The notes beneath the pieces were generated by a model that did no database searches, was not told the DNA's origin, and saw only the letters and a program-made list of their open reading frames with translations. Of a stretch of 64,000 nucleotides of DNA, positions 1 through 8,062 are shown in pieces (the stretch's first letter is position 1; each line of letters opens with the position of its first letter). Made by a program: the position numbers and the translations under genes. The stretch spans positions 9,875 to 73,874 of the forward strand of contig JBCBYV010000025.1 of assembly GCA_039815685.1 (NCBI GenBank). The letters are read 5' to 3'. Source of the stretch: Thermohalobaculum sp039815685. Its GTDB lineage: Bacteria > Pseudomonadota > Alphaproteobacteria > Rhodobacterales > Rhodobacteraceae.

Positions 1-1
1 C

Positions 2-754
2 CTCTCCTTCGTGGGCTTCATGGAGTTGGGAATACCCTTTGTGCTGGCGTTCTTCGTCACCATCCTGCTCATGGCCTTTGTCGGCTTCTGTACCGAGCGG
101 CTGGTGCTGAAGCCGCTGATGAACCAGAGCGAAGATACCCTGCTGATGGCGACCATCGGCCTCGGCTTCGTGCTCGAAGGGCTGGCGCAGGCTGCCTGGG
201 GCGTCGAGGTGCGGCGGCTCGATCTCGGCATCGGCGACTTCCCGATCCCGTGGATCATCGACAGCACTGGTCTCTTCATCAGTGCGCTGGACCTCACCGC
301 GGGTCTCGTGGCGGCGGGGATGATCATCGGCCTCGCGCTCCTCTTCAAGTACACCAAGATGGGGCTCGGCCTGCGGGCGGTGGCGGACGACCCGGGGGCG
401 GCGAGCTCCATCGGCATCCCCCTGCCCGCCATCATGCTGATGGTGTGGTCCGCTGCGGGTGTCGTCGCTCTCGTCGCGGGTATGATGTGGGGCGCGCGTG
501 CCGGCGTGCAGTTCGCACTTGTGGACCTCGCGCTGAAGGCGCTTCCTGTGCTGATCATCGGTGGCTTTTCGTCGATCCCGGGCGCGATCGTGGGCGGGCT
601 GATCATCGGGGCCAGCGAAAAGGTCCTCGAGGTCTATGTCGGACCGTTTTTCGGCGGCGCCATCGAGGGCTGGGCGCCCTTCGTCCTGGCGATCTTCTTC
701 CTGCTCTACAGACCAGAAGGTCTGTTCGGCGAGAAGATCATCCGAAGAGTTTAG
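2..754 (+). CDS. livH: Branched-chain amino-acid ABC transporter permease LivH (5' truncated)
   Basis: Inner-membrane permease of a high-affinity branched-chain amino-acid (or amide/urea-like) ABC importer. The frame is open to the left edge, so the N-terminus lies outside the window and about 250 residues are visible. They show repeated hydrophobic helices and the conserved block TKMGLGLRAVADD, followed by the Gly-rich GGFSSIPGAIVGGLIIG segment typical of LivH. The stop overlaps the AGGAGG ribosome site of livM, so the two permeases are translated together. The substrate cannot be read from the permease alone; the binding protein and the ATPases must lie upstream or elsewhere. Confidence 0.93.
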   Translation, partial: LSFVGFMELGIPFVLAFFVTILLMAFVGFCTERLVLKPLMNQSEDTLLMATIGLGFVLEGLAQAAWGVEVRRLDLGIGDFPIPWIIDSTGLFISALDLTAGLVAAGMIIGLALLFKYTKMGLGLRAVADDPGAASSIGIPLPAIMLMVWSAAGVVALVAGMMWGARAGVQFALVDLALKALPVLIIGGFSSIPGAIVGGLIIGASEKVLEVYVGPFFGGAIEGWAPFVLAIFFLLYRPEGLFGEKIIRRV

Positions 755-766
755 GAGGGGAACGAG

Positions 767-1831
767 ATGCGCGCGAAACCCGTCTTTCTTGGCTATTCCG
801 TCGGCGACATCATCGGCTTCATCGTCATCATGGCGATCGGCTTTGCTGCCGTGCCGATGCTGGTGCAGTCCGACTACTGGTATGCGTCGATCCTGATCCC
901 CTGGCTCTGTCTGGCGCTCGCCGCCATCGGGCAGCAGATCGTCATGGGCTATGCAGGCCAGCTTGCGGTTGGTGCGGCAGGCTTCATGGCGGCAGGCGCC
1001 TTCGCCTGCTACAACCTGATCCTGCGCATTCCGGACATCCCGTTCTTCATCGCCCTCATGCTCTCGGGCGTGATCGCGGCCGGCTTCGGGATCCTTTTCG
1101 GTCTTCCAAGCCTGAGGGTGCGCGGCATTTACCTCATGGTGGCGACCCTTGCGTCGCAGTTCTTCATCATCTGGATGATCGACAAGTTCGGCTGGTTCAA
1201 GAACTACGACACCTCGGGCATCATCACCGCCCAGGACATCGTCATCTTCGGCAAGCCCTTCACCTCGCCGCTCGAGATGTACCTCGTCGTGGCCTTCGTG
1301 GTGACGATCCTGACGATCCTCGCGATCAACATGGCGCGCGGCAGCACCGGCCGGAACTGGATGGCCGTGCGGGACATGGACATTGCCGCTGAGTCCATGG
1401 GCATCTCGCTCCTGAAGACGAAGCTGCAGGCTTTCGCGATCAGCGCCTTCTTCTGTGGCGTCGCTGGTGCGCTCTTCGCCTTCACTTACCTCAAGTCGAT
1501 GGAGCCGGTGGCGTTCGACATCAAGCTCTCCTTCCGGATCCTCTTCATGGTGATCCTTGGCGGGCTCGGCACGATCAGCGGTGCCTTCATCGGGGCGGCG
1601 TTTATCCTGCTCTTCCCGGTGCTCCTGAACAGCATCGGCAACAACCTCTTCCACGGGGCGATCGACGCGACAATCATCTCCTCGATCGAGCTTGTGGTTT
1701 TCGGCGTGCTGATCATCGTCTTCATGATCTATGAGCCGCTGGGGATGGCGAAGCTGCTGGAGAACCTCAAACAGCGGGTCTTCTCCTTCACACCGAAGAA
1801 GAGCGCACCGCGCACGAGCAAGACGGCATAG
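767..1831 (+). CDS. livM: Branched-chain amino-acid ABC transporter permease LivM
   Basis: Second inner-membrane permease of the Liv-type importer, 354 residues, the usual LivM length. It has about ten hydrophobic segments. The family blocks are visible: GQLAVGAAGFMAAGAFA in the first third, LPSLRVRGIYLMVATLA in the middle, and GGLGTISGAFIGAAF near the end. The start has an ideal AGGAGG 8 bases upstream, 12 bases after livH. It pairs with LivH to form the membrane channel. A perfect hairpin 80 bases downstream probably ends the operon, so no ATPase genes follow here. Confidence 0.95.
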   Translation: MRAKPVFLGYSVGDIIGFIVIMAIGFAAVPMLVQSDYWYASILIPWLCLALAAIGQQIVMGYAGQLAVGAAGFMAAGAFACYNLILRIPDIPFFIALMLSGVIAAGFGILFGLPSLRVRGIYLMVATLASQFFIIWMIDKFGWFKNYDTSGIITAQDIVIFGKPFTSPLEMYLVVAFVVTILTILAINMARGSTGRNWMAVRDMDIAAESMGISLLKTKLQAFAISAFFCGVAGALFAFTYLKSMEPVAFDIKLSFRILFMVILGGLGTISGAFIGAAFILLFPVLLNSIGNNLFHGAIDATIISSIELVVFGVLIIVFMIYEPLGMAKLLENLKQRVFSFTPKKSAPRTSKTA

Positions 1832-1910
1832 GGCTGCCGCCGGTCGGCCAGGATCTGACCGGCGCGCCTGCTCTCTGCCGCGGATCTCATGGAGCTCTGC
1901 AAGGACAATG

Positions 1911-1943
1911 CAGCGCCGCAGCGGTAACCCCGCTGCGGCGCTG
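1911..1943 (+). terminator. Perfect 14-bp hairpin after livM
   Basis: The arms 1911-1924 and 1930-1943 are fully complementary with a 5-base loop (taacc). The right arm is followed by atctttc, a weak U-run. It lies between the convergent livM and SRPBCC genes and could stop transcription from either side, though neither flank has a long T-tract. Confidence 0.65.
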
Positions 1944-1989
1944 ATCTTTCGAGGGCGGGGCCAGGGCAGTCGCGTCCCCGCGGGCAGCT

Positions 1990-2454
1990 TCACCCGCTGG
2001 CGGCCATCCCTTCCATCCGGTCGAGCGACTGCTCCCAGCCCTCGCGGAACGCATCGGGGGTGTAGAGGATGCGGCGGTGGTTGATCGTCACCCGGCAGCC
2101 TTTGGCGGACGGTTCGAACTGCACCTCCAACTCCGTCTCGTTGCCAAGCGCGCCATCCGGCGCCTCGTAGGTCCAGGTCATCAACAGGCGGCGGGCTGGC
2201 TCGACTGCCCTGACGGTGCCAAGGATGCGGAAGACCTCGCCAGCCGGGTTCCTGGCGCGGGCATGCCAATGGCCGCCCTCGACAGCCTCGAAGGTCATGT
2301 CGATATTGGTCATGTCGTCCTTGCCGAACCATCGCATCATCGCCTGCGGGTCGGTCCAGAGCGCGAAGACCCGCTCAGGGCTCGCCGCGATATCACGGCT
2401 TGTCGTCACGGTCTGCGCCACGGGCGTTGCCGTCTCGGTCGTCATCGTCGTCAT
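1990..2454 (-). CDS. SRPBCC (AHSA1-type) domain protein
   Basis: A 154-residue START/AHSA1-fold protein of the kind that binds hydrophobic ligands in a helix-grip cavity. Visible family features are the early ASPERVFALWTDP segment, MMRWFG, a central strand region, and the C-terminal FREGWEQSLDRM helix. I chose the ATG at 2454 because GAGGAG lies just upstream; the frame is open further upstream but with unlike composition. The start lies 62 bases inside the ArsR gene, an arrangement common for ArsR/AHSA1 pairs and one that suggests translational coupling. The ligand is unknown. Confidence 0.88.
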   Translation of the reverse strand: MTTMTTETATPVAQTVTTSRDIAASPERVFALWTDPQAMMRWFGKDDMTNIDMTFEAVEGGHWHARARNPAGEVFRILGTVRAVEPARRLLMTWTYEAPDGALGNETELEVQFEPSAKGCRVTINHRRILYTPDAFREGWEQSLDRMEGMAASG

Positions 2455-2776
2455 GGGGGCTCTCCTCGGCCATCTCCTGTATCCGATCGAGCGCCGCCTC
2501 CCAGAAGCCGCGGTAGTCCGAGAGCCAGTCATCGAGCGGGCGCAGGCCCGCCGGTTCGAGCTCGCAGACCCGTTCGCGACCGCGGGCGCGGCGCCGGATC
2601 AGGCCAGCGTTCTCGAGAATGCCCAGATGCTTGGTGACGCCCGGTTGAGACAACGGCAAGCGCTCCACAAGCCGGCCCACGGTGAGCGGTTCGGCCCGCA
2701 ACCAGGCGAGGATCTGCCGCCGATGCGGATCGGCCAGGGCGGCAAAAAGCGGCGAAGGATCGAGAACGTGGTCCAT
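2393..2776 (-). CDS. ArsR-family winged-helix transcriptional regulator
   Basis: A 127-residue ArsR/SmtB-type repressor. The DNA-binding helix-turn-helix is clear: ADPHRRQILAWL, then RLPLSQPGVTKHLGILENAGLI with the recognition helix, and a beta-wing RRRARGRERVCEL. No ELCVCDLC-like metal site is present, so it is probably of the non-metal type associated with SRPBCC partners. The C-terminal tail is Asp-rich (HDDDDDRDG) where the gene overlaps the next one. An ATG three codons upstream (2785) is an alternative start. AT-rich sequence just upstream probably holds its promoter and operator. Confidence 0.9.
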   Translation of the reverse strand: MDHVLDPSPLFAALADPHRRQILAWLRAEPLTVGRLVERLPLSQPGVTKHLGILENAGLIRRRARGRERVCELEPAGLRPLDDWLSDYRGFWEAALDRIQEMAEESPHDDDDDRDGNARGADRDDKP

Positions 2777-2785
2777 AAGAATCAT

Positions 2786-2818
2786 ATACCTATTTATTTA
2801 TATAAATTACAAGCTATA
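2786..2818 (-). promoter_or_regulatory. AT-rich upstream region of the ArsR/SRPBCC operon
   Basis: About 30 bases that are almost entirely A+T (tatttatttatataaatta) in a GC-rich background, immediately upstream of the ArsR start and running to the stop of the neighbouring methyltransferase. This is the likely promoter/operator of the regulator pair, by position and composition only. Confidence 0.45.
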
Positions 2819-3761
2819 TGTCGTCGCGAGATGTCCTTTCGCCGGCAGACTGCTCTGTCGTGCCCAGAGCATCAGCGAGGCGGGTTTGGGCGGAGCCGGG
2901 GCGGAGCGGTTTCGGCTGGTTCTCCGCGGGAGCCCAGCCCGTGAGGTAGACAAGCTCGATCTCCGCCCCCACGCGACCATCCGCCAGACGCTCCGTCTCC
3001 CCGTAGATCTCGACGGCCCGCTCGAGAACGGCGCGGCGGGTGAAATGGCGGAGCCGGCCGGCGAGGATGTTCGTCTCCCCCATCGCGCGCAGATCGCGCA
3101 TCAGATGCCAGCCGCTCTCGTAGCTGAGCGAGAGACGCTCGCTATCCGCAACCGGCATGGTTAGCCCTGCACGTTGCAGGAGACTGCCGAGGTCGCGGAT
3201 CTCGCCCATGGGCGAGACCCTGGGACTGAGCCCGCCCGTCACTTCAGCCTCCGCCATGGTGAGGGCCGAGCGCAGCGCGGCTAGCGTCTGCCCTCCGGGA
3301 AGGACGGCGAGGAGGAGACCGTCGGGACTAAGTGCGAGGCGCAGTTGCACGAGGTGGCCGACCGGATCCTCGAGCCAGTGGAGAAGCCCTGCAGACAGCG
3401 CAAGATCCGCCGAGGCACGCGCGAAGGGCAGTGTCTCCCCCTCCCAGGCACGCGGCTGCGCGTTCGGCAGCCGGCGCGCCGCCGCGGTCAGCATACCCGG
3501 CGACGGGTCGGTCATGGTGAGCCCGGCGCCGCCATCGGTCATCGCCATCGGCAGCGCCTCGGCAACCGCGCCAGCACCGGTGCCCGCCAGTACGACGGTC
3601 GGGAACGACCGGGTCACATCGCTCAGACGCTCGGCAAGGCCCAGCGCCGCGCGGCGCATCAGAAAGTCCCCGCCGCCTTCATACCCCGCCCTCAGCGCCC
3701 GCTCGCGCGTTGCAATCTGCGCCTTTGCATCGAAAAGGCGGGGCGTCTCTTGTACTTCCAT
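2814..3761 (-). CDS. SAM-dependent methyltransferase (BioC/NDUFAF5-like)
   Basis: A 315-residue class I methyltransferase-like protein. It opens with LFDAKAQIATRERA, typical of the alphaproteobacterial relatives of NDUFAF5/BioC. A Rossmann-type nucleotide-binding strand follows (TVVLAGTGAGAVAEAL), an acidic second strand (LTMTDPSPGML), and the motif LALSAGLLHWLEDPVG near residue 130. Because BioC and NDUFAF5 groups are related, the substrate cannot be assigned. It is divergent from comF with only 56 bases between starts. Confidence 0.82.
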   Translation of the reverse strand: MEVQETPRLFDAKAQIATRERALRAGYEGGGDFLMRRAALGLAERLSDVTRSFPTVVLAGTGAGAVAEALPMAMTDGGAGLTMTDPSPGMLTAAARRLPNAQPRAWEGETLPFARASADLALSAGLLHWLEDPVGHLVQLRLALSPDGLLLAVLPGGQTLAALRSALTMAEAEVTGGLSPRVSPMGEIRDLGSLLQRAGLTMPVADSERLSLSYESGWHLMRDLRAMGETNILAGRLRHFTRRAVLERAVEIYGETERLADGRVGAEIELVYLTGWAPAENQPKPLRPGSAQTRLADALGTTEQSAGERTSRDDI

Positions 3762-3817
3762 ACTCTAGTCGGTGACACTTCGGCGGAGTTACCGCAAGGC
3801 GTTGAAAGGGCGCGTGG

Positions 3818-4696
3818 ATGGCGGCGAGCGAGGAGACTTTGGAGAGCAGGATTGCAGCACCGGTACGCTGGCTCGGCCCGACCGTGAGGGGAGCCCGGGA
3901 TCTGCTGTTCCCGCCTGAATGCCCGGCCTGCGGCGCGGATGTCGCGGCCGCAGAGGGGCTCTGTGCTTCCTGCTTCGCCGATTGCACCTTTCTGGCGGGC
4001 CCGTGCTGCCGCCAGTGCGGGCGGCCCGAGCCTCGGCTCAGCGCGCCGGATCCGGATCATCGCTGCGACGATTGCGTGGCGAGCGAGCCCGCGTGGGAGC
4101 GCGGCGTGGCCGTGGCGCTCTATGGTGGCGTGGTACGAAAGCTCGTGCTCGCGCTCAAGCACGGCGACCGGCTCGACACCGTTCCGCTGATGGCGGGTTG
4201 GATGCACCGGGCGGGGCGTGGGCTTCTCGCGGAGGCGGATTTCATCGTGCCCGTCCCGCTGCATTGGACACGACGGCTGAAGCGTCGGTTCAACCAGTCG
4301 GCGGAGCTTGCGCGCGCCGTTGCCGGGCACGCCGCGGGCGAACCGGGTGCCACAGTCTTTGCGCCGGACCTCCTCAGACGGGTGCGGCGCACGCCGAGCC
4401 AGGAGGGACGGGACCGTGCGGCACGGCGGGCCAATCTCGACGGCGCCATTGCGGCCGCTCCCTACGCCTCGGCCCGGTTGAGCGGGGCGCGGGTGGTACT
4501 GGTGGACGACGTCATGACCTCGGGCGCTACGTTGGATGCAGCGGCCCGGGCGTTGCGCGCAGCCGGGGCCGCCCGTGTTGACGCGCTCGTGATGGCGCTG
4601 GCGCAGGGCGGGAGCGACGCCTATTTCCCGCCCTTGTCCAATGGGGAGGCGGATGGGGCGGCATCGACTGCCGGCCGCGGAGGAGAGATGACATGA
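3818..4696 (+). CDS. comF: ComF-family phosphoribosyltransferase-like protein
   Basis: A 292-residue ComF/GntX homologue, linked in other bacteria to DNA uptake and utilisation. The N-terminus has paired cysteine ribbons (CPACGAD, CASCFADC, CCRQCG, CDDC), as in double zinc-ribbon ComF proteins. The C-terminal half is a type I phosphoribosyltransferase fold with the PRPP loop VVLVDDVMTSGATL near residue 226. The stop overlaps the grxC start by four bases (ATGA). No competence genes are nearby, so the role here is unproven. Confidence 0.9.
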   Translation: MAASEETLESRIAAPVRWLGPTVRGARDLLFPPECPACGADVAAAEGLCASCFADCTFLAGPCCRQCGRPEPRLSAPDPDHRCDDCVASEPAWERGVAVALYGGVVRKLVLALKHGDRLDTVPLMAGWMHRAGRGLLAEADFIVPVPLHWTRRLKRRFNQSAELARAVAGHAAGEPGATVFAPDLLRRVRRTPSQEGRDRAARRANLDGAIAAAPYASARLSGARVVLVDDVMTSGATLDAAARALRAAGAARVDALVMALAQGGSDAYFPPLSNGEADGAASTAGRGGEMT

Positions 4697-4977
4697 GCAG
4701 CACACCGAACGGCGCGGCGAGCGTCGAGATCTATACGAGCCCGCTTTGCCCCTACTGCACGATGGCCAAGCGCCTCCTGAAGCAGAAGGGCGTCGGCTAT
4801 AGCGAGACCAATGTGATGGGGAACCGTTCGGCCAAAGGCGAGATGATGCAACGCGCAAACGGGCGGCATACGGTGCCGCAGATCTTCATCGACGGGGTAC
4901 ATGTGGGTGGCTGCGACGAGCTCTACGCGCTCGACGACGCCGGCAAGCTCGACCCGATGCTGAAGGGCGCTGCCTGA
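4693..4977 (+). CDS. grxC: Glutaredoxin 3
   Basis: A 94-residue dithiol glutaredoxin that reduces protein disulfides with glutathione in the cytoplasm. The active site CPYC is at residues 19-22. The glutathione-binding elements TVPQIFIDG and GGCDEL follow at the expected spacing. It starts inside the comF stop and ends two bases before the nitrilase-family gene, so the three are one operon. Confidence 0.96.
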   Translation: MSSTPNGAASVEIYTSPLCPYCTMAKRLLKQKGVGYSETNVMGNRSAKGEMMQRANGRHTVPQIFIDGVHVGGCDELYALDDAGKLDPMLKGAA

Positions 4978-4979
4978 CG

Positions 4980-5852
4980 ATGGCGGCGGCGGATCGTTCG
5001 GACGAGCCTTTGCGCGTCGCGCTGGTGCAGCTCAATGCGTCGGACGATCCGGCTGAGAACCTTGAGGTGACCGAGGGGTATGTTCGCGCGGCAGCGGCGG
5101 GAGGCGCAGAGCTTGTCGTCACGCCCGAGGTCACGAACATCATGTCCTCGAGCAGGACGCATCAGGACGCGGTGCTGACGACCGAGGCCGAGGATCCGAC
5201 GCTCGCCCGCCTTTGCGCCGTCGCCGCGGAGACCGGGATCACGCTGGTGATCGGAAGCCTCGCGCTGAAGGAGCCGTCGGGCGAGGACACGCGCTTCGTC
5301 AACCGACAGTTCGTGATCGGGCCGGATGGGGCGATCGGGGCACGCTACGACAAGATCCACATGTTCGACGTCGAGCTTGGCGACGGTGAGAGCTACCGCG
5401 AGAGCGCGTCGTTCAGGCCGGGTGACGCGGCAGTGGTGTTAGAGACCGAGCGGGCGCGGCTCGGCATGGGTATCTGCTACGACATGCGCTTCGCGGCACT
5501 CTATCGCGCACTGGCCGAAGCCGGGGCGGAGATCCTGCTCGCACCCGCGGCCTTTACCGTGCCGACGGGGCGGGCCCATTGGGAGGTGCTGCTGCGTGCC
5601 CGCGCCATCGAGACCGGCAGTTTCGTGCTGGCCGCAGCCCAGACCGGGCGGCATCGCGCGAGCCGGGGACAGGAGCGCGCGACTTGGGGCCATAGTCTGG
5701 CCGTGGCGCCGTGGGGCGAGATCCTAGCCGATGGCGGAGAGGCGCCGGGGGTGACGTTCGCCGATCTCGATCTTGCAGCGGTCGCTGATGCCCGTGGCCG
5801 CGTGCCGACCCTTGCAAACGCGCGCCGCTTCGCACCGCCTATGGGTGCTTGA
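4980..5852 (+). CDS. Carbon-nitrogen hydrolase (Nit1/Nit2-type amidase)
   Basis: A 290-residue nitrilase-superfamily amidase. The Glu-Lys-Cys triad is visible: Glu in VVTPEVTNIM, Lys in RYDKIHMFDVEL and Cys in MGICYDMRFAALYR. KIHMFDVEL and the overall length fit the Nit1/Nit2 group (deaminated glutathione amidase or omega-amidase). Its operon with grxC would suit hydrolysis of deaminated glutathione, but that is inference. The start is two bases after grxC. Confidence 0.9.
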   Translation: MAAADRSDEPLRVALVQLNASDDPAENLEVTEGYVRAAAAGGAELVVTPEVTNIMSSSRTHQDAVLTTEAEDPTLARLCAVAAETGITLVIGSLALKEPSGEDTRFVNRQFVIGPDGAIGARYDKIHMFDVELGDGESYRESASFRPGDAAVVLETERARLGMGICYDMRFAALYRALAEAGAEILLAPAAFTVPTGRAHWEVLLRARAIETGSFVLAAAQTGRHRASRGQERATWGHSLAVAPWGEILADGGEAPGVTFADLDLAAVADARGRVPTLANARRFAPPMGA

Positions 5853-6005
5853 GGGAAACGGTATCCCGGCTGGTCGCCGGGATCGGTTCTTCCGGGATCT
5901 CTGTTGTGCCGAGATCGCAGTGCTTTTCCGCGGTGTCGCGCTGCTACATTCAGCGTGATCAGGGGGCTGGGGAGGAGCCTTGGGGGCTCCTTCTCGAGCG
6001 TCTTT

Positions 6006-6090
6006 CCGAAGAATGGGCCGCGTCAAGGACGCGCCTTGCGCGCCGGCTCTGCCGGTGGCTGCGCCATCCTTGACCCGGCCCATCCTTCGG
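6006..6090. repeat. Imperfect long inverted repeat (REP-like or bidirectional terminator)
   Basis: Arms 6006-6033 and 6063-6090 match as inverted copies over 28 bases with about five mismatches. The loop contains a smaller perfect dyad, ccggc-tct-gccgg. The element sits between the convergent nitrilase and FAD-oxidase genes. It could be a bidirectional terminator or one copy of a dispersed palindromic repeat. I saw no second copy in this window. Confidence 0.6.
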
Positions 6091-6105
6091 GCAGTGGCCA
6101 ACATT

Positions 6106-7629
6106 TCAGTCCAGCGTCAGGACGGCGCCGGGGTTGAGGATGCCGTTCGGGTCGAGGGCAGCCTTGATGGCGCGCATGGCGGCGAGCTTTGCGGGATCGA
6201 GGCGGTCGGCGAGTTGACGCGCCTTGACGCGGCCGATGCCGTGCTCGGCGGCGATTGAGCCGCCCTCGGCAAGGGCGGCCTCGTGGACCGCGGCGCTCGC
6301 CTCGGCGCCCGCCTCGCGCCAGTCACCGGCTGCGGCACCTGCCGGCGGGAAGAGGTTGTAGTGGAGGTTGCCGTCGCCGACGTGGCCGAAGCAGTTGATG
6401 CGGAGGGCGGGGGCGATATGAGCCACCTCCCGCGCCGCGGCGGCGATGAAGGCGGGGATGCGGGAGAGGGGCACCGATACATCATGGCTCGCGACCGCGC
6501 CGACCTTGCGGTTGGCCTCTGGGATCGTCTCCCGCGTCCACCATAGTTCGGTACGCTGCGCCTCGGAGCTTGCGATCACGCCATCGAGGACCGTGCCTTC
6601 TTCCATGAGCGCTGCGAGCACGGCTTCGGCACGCTCTTCTAGCCTGCCATCCGTCGGGCCCGTCGCCTCGAGGAGCACGCGCCAGGCGGGGTGGCCGGGG
6701 AGCGGGTCGCGCCAGTCGGGAAAGTGCTCTGCGATGAAGGCGGGGCCCTGGGCGGCGATCAGCTCGAAGGCGGTGAGCCCGTCGCCGAGCCTGTCCCGGA
6801 GCGCGTGGAGAAGCTCTACGGCCGTCTCTGCCTCGGGGATCGCGAGCATCGCTGTCACGCGCTCCCCCGGTGCCGGGAAGAGCTTGAGGACGGCTGCGGT
6901 TATGACGCCGAGCGTCCCCTCCGAGCCCACGAGGAGGCCGCGGAGGTCATAGCCCATATTGTCCTTGCGGAGCCGCCTCAGCCCGTGATGGACCGTGCCG
7001 TCCGCCAGCACCGCCTCAACGCCGAGCACGAGCTCGCGGGCATTGCCGTAGCGGAGCACGCCGACGCCGCCCGCATTGGTGGCGAGATTGCCGCCGATGC
7101 AGCACGAGCCTTGGCTCGCCATGGCGAGCGGGAAGAGCCGGCCCGCGTCGGCGGCGGCCTGCTGCACGGCCTCCAGCGTCACCCCAGCCTCGGCGACGAG
7201 GGCGCCGTCGTCCGGCGCCACCTCGCGAATGCGGTTCATGCGCTCGAGGCTGAGAAGAACCGGCGATGGGAGAGCGTCGGAGATATCGGCAGGGGCGGTG
7301 AAGATCTGGCCGCCCACGAGACCCGTACCGCCAGAGATCGGGATCACGGGGATGCGTCGATCGTTGAGATAGCGGATCATGGCCGCGACTTCCGCCGTCG
7401 AAGCCGGGCGTAGGAGTGCTGCAGCGCGGCCCTGAAGTCGGTCGCGCGGCTCCCGGAGATAGGGGGCGATCCGGGCGATCCCGTCATCACCGTCGGGGCG
7501 AACAAGACCCGCGGCGTCGGTCATGGCCGCCAGGGTATCGAGGTCCTCCGGGGTCGCGGGCGCAAGTTTGGCGGTCGGGATGCCGGGATCGCCAGCACGC
7601 TTGGTCGAAGAGATCAGATCATCTGCCAT
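6106..7629 (-). CDS. FAD-binding 2-hydroxyacid dehydrogenase (D-lactate/glycolate oxidase GlcD type)
   Basis: A 507-residue flavoprotein of the FAD-binding-4 plus FAD-oxidase-C family, which oxidises D-lactate, glycolate or D-2-hydroxyglutarate to the 2-oxoacid. The N-terminal FAD domain shows the loop PISGGTGLVGG near residue 90. The C-terminal domain shows GHVGDGNLHYNLF and EHGIGRVKARQL, the metal and substrate-binding signatures. I used the ATG at 7629, which gives a sensible N-terminus, although no strong ribosome site precedes it. No glcE/glcF partners are adjacent, so a single-subunit D-lactate or 2-hydroxyglutarate dehydrogenase is more likely. Confidence 0.88.
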   Translation of the reverse strand: MADDLISSTKRAGDPGIPTAKLAPATPEDLDTLAAMTDAAGLVRPDGDDGIARIAPYLREPRDRLQGRAAALLRPASTAEVAAMIRYLNDRRIPVIPISGGTGLVGGQIFTAPADISDALPSPVLLSLERMNRIREVAPDDGALVAEAGVTLEAVQQAAADAGRLFPLAMASQGSCCIGGNLATNAGGVGVLRYGNARELVLGVEAVLADGTVHHGLRRLRKDNMGYDLRGLLVGSEGTLGVITAAVLKLFPAPGERVTAMLAIPEAETAVELLHALRDRLGDGLTAFELIAAQGPAFIAEHFPDWRDPLPGHPAWRVLLEATGPTDGRLEERAEAVLAALMEEGTVLDGVIASSEAQRTELWWTRETIPEANRKVGAVASHDVSVPLSRIPAFIAAAAREVAHIAPALRINCFGHVGDGNLHYNLFPPAGAAAGDWREAGAEASAAVHEAALAEGGSIAAEHGIGRVKARQLADRLDPAKLAAMRAIKAALDPNGILNPGAVLTLD

Positions 7630-7784
7630 GAGGGCAACACTACGCGACAGGGACGGGGCTCGGCCAGCGTGCGTCGCACCCGGATGGCGCCTCCTCACGG
7701 GGCTTCAACGCTGCGTCAGGGTGGGTTTCAGCGACGCGTCTTTCGGACGATCATCAGGATACGCGACATCGATTGGAGCATGTC

Positions 7785-7976
7785 ATGCCGCCTGTTCTCG
7801 CCCTGGTGCTGCCACCCTTTCTGGCTGTGGTCTTGGCGCTTGCCTGCGCGATCGGGATGGGCGTCCAGATCACGCCCAAGACGGGTTGTACGCCGGCAAC
7901 CTGTGGGGAGGGGTATGGCGATGACCTTCGCCTCTCGGGCGCTGGTCCGCTGGAGGGCACGACGACGCCGCGCTGA
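7785..7976 (+). CDS. Candidate small single-span membrane protein
   Basis: A possible 63-residue protein in the 430-base gap between two minus-strand genes. GGAG lies six bases before the ATG at 7785. The N-terminal 28 residues are strongly hydrophobic (MPPVLALVLPPFLAVVL onward), then a short polar tail with two cysteines. I do not recognise it. It is antisense to its neighbours and may be chance or a remnant; the rest of the gap (7630-7784, 7977-8062) shows nothing recognisable. Confidence 0.3.
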   Translation: MPPVLALVLPPFLAVVLALACAIGMGVQITPKTGCTPATCGEGYGDDLRLSGAGPLEGTTTPR

Positions 7977-8062
7977 GCTTCGGCGTCCCATTCGCGATGG
8001 GGCTGATCTGCGACTGGTTCCCCGGAGCAATTGTTCGCCTTGGGCGCCCGTTCCGTGGGGCA

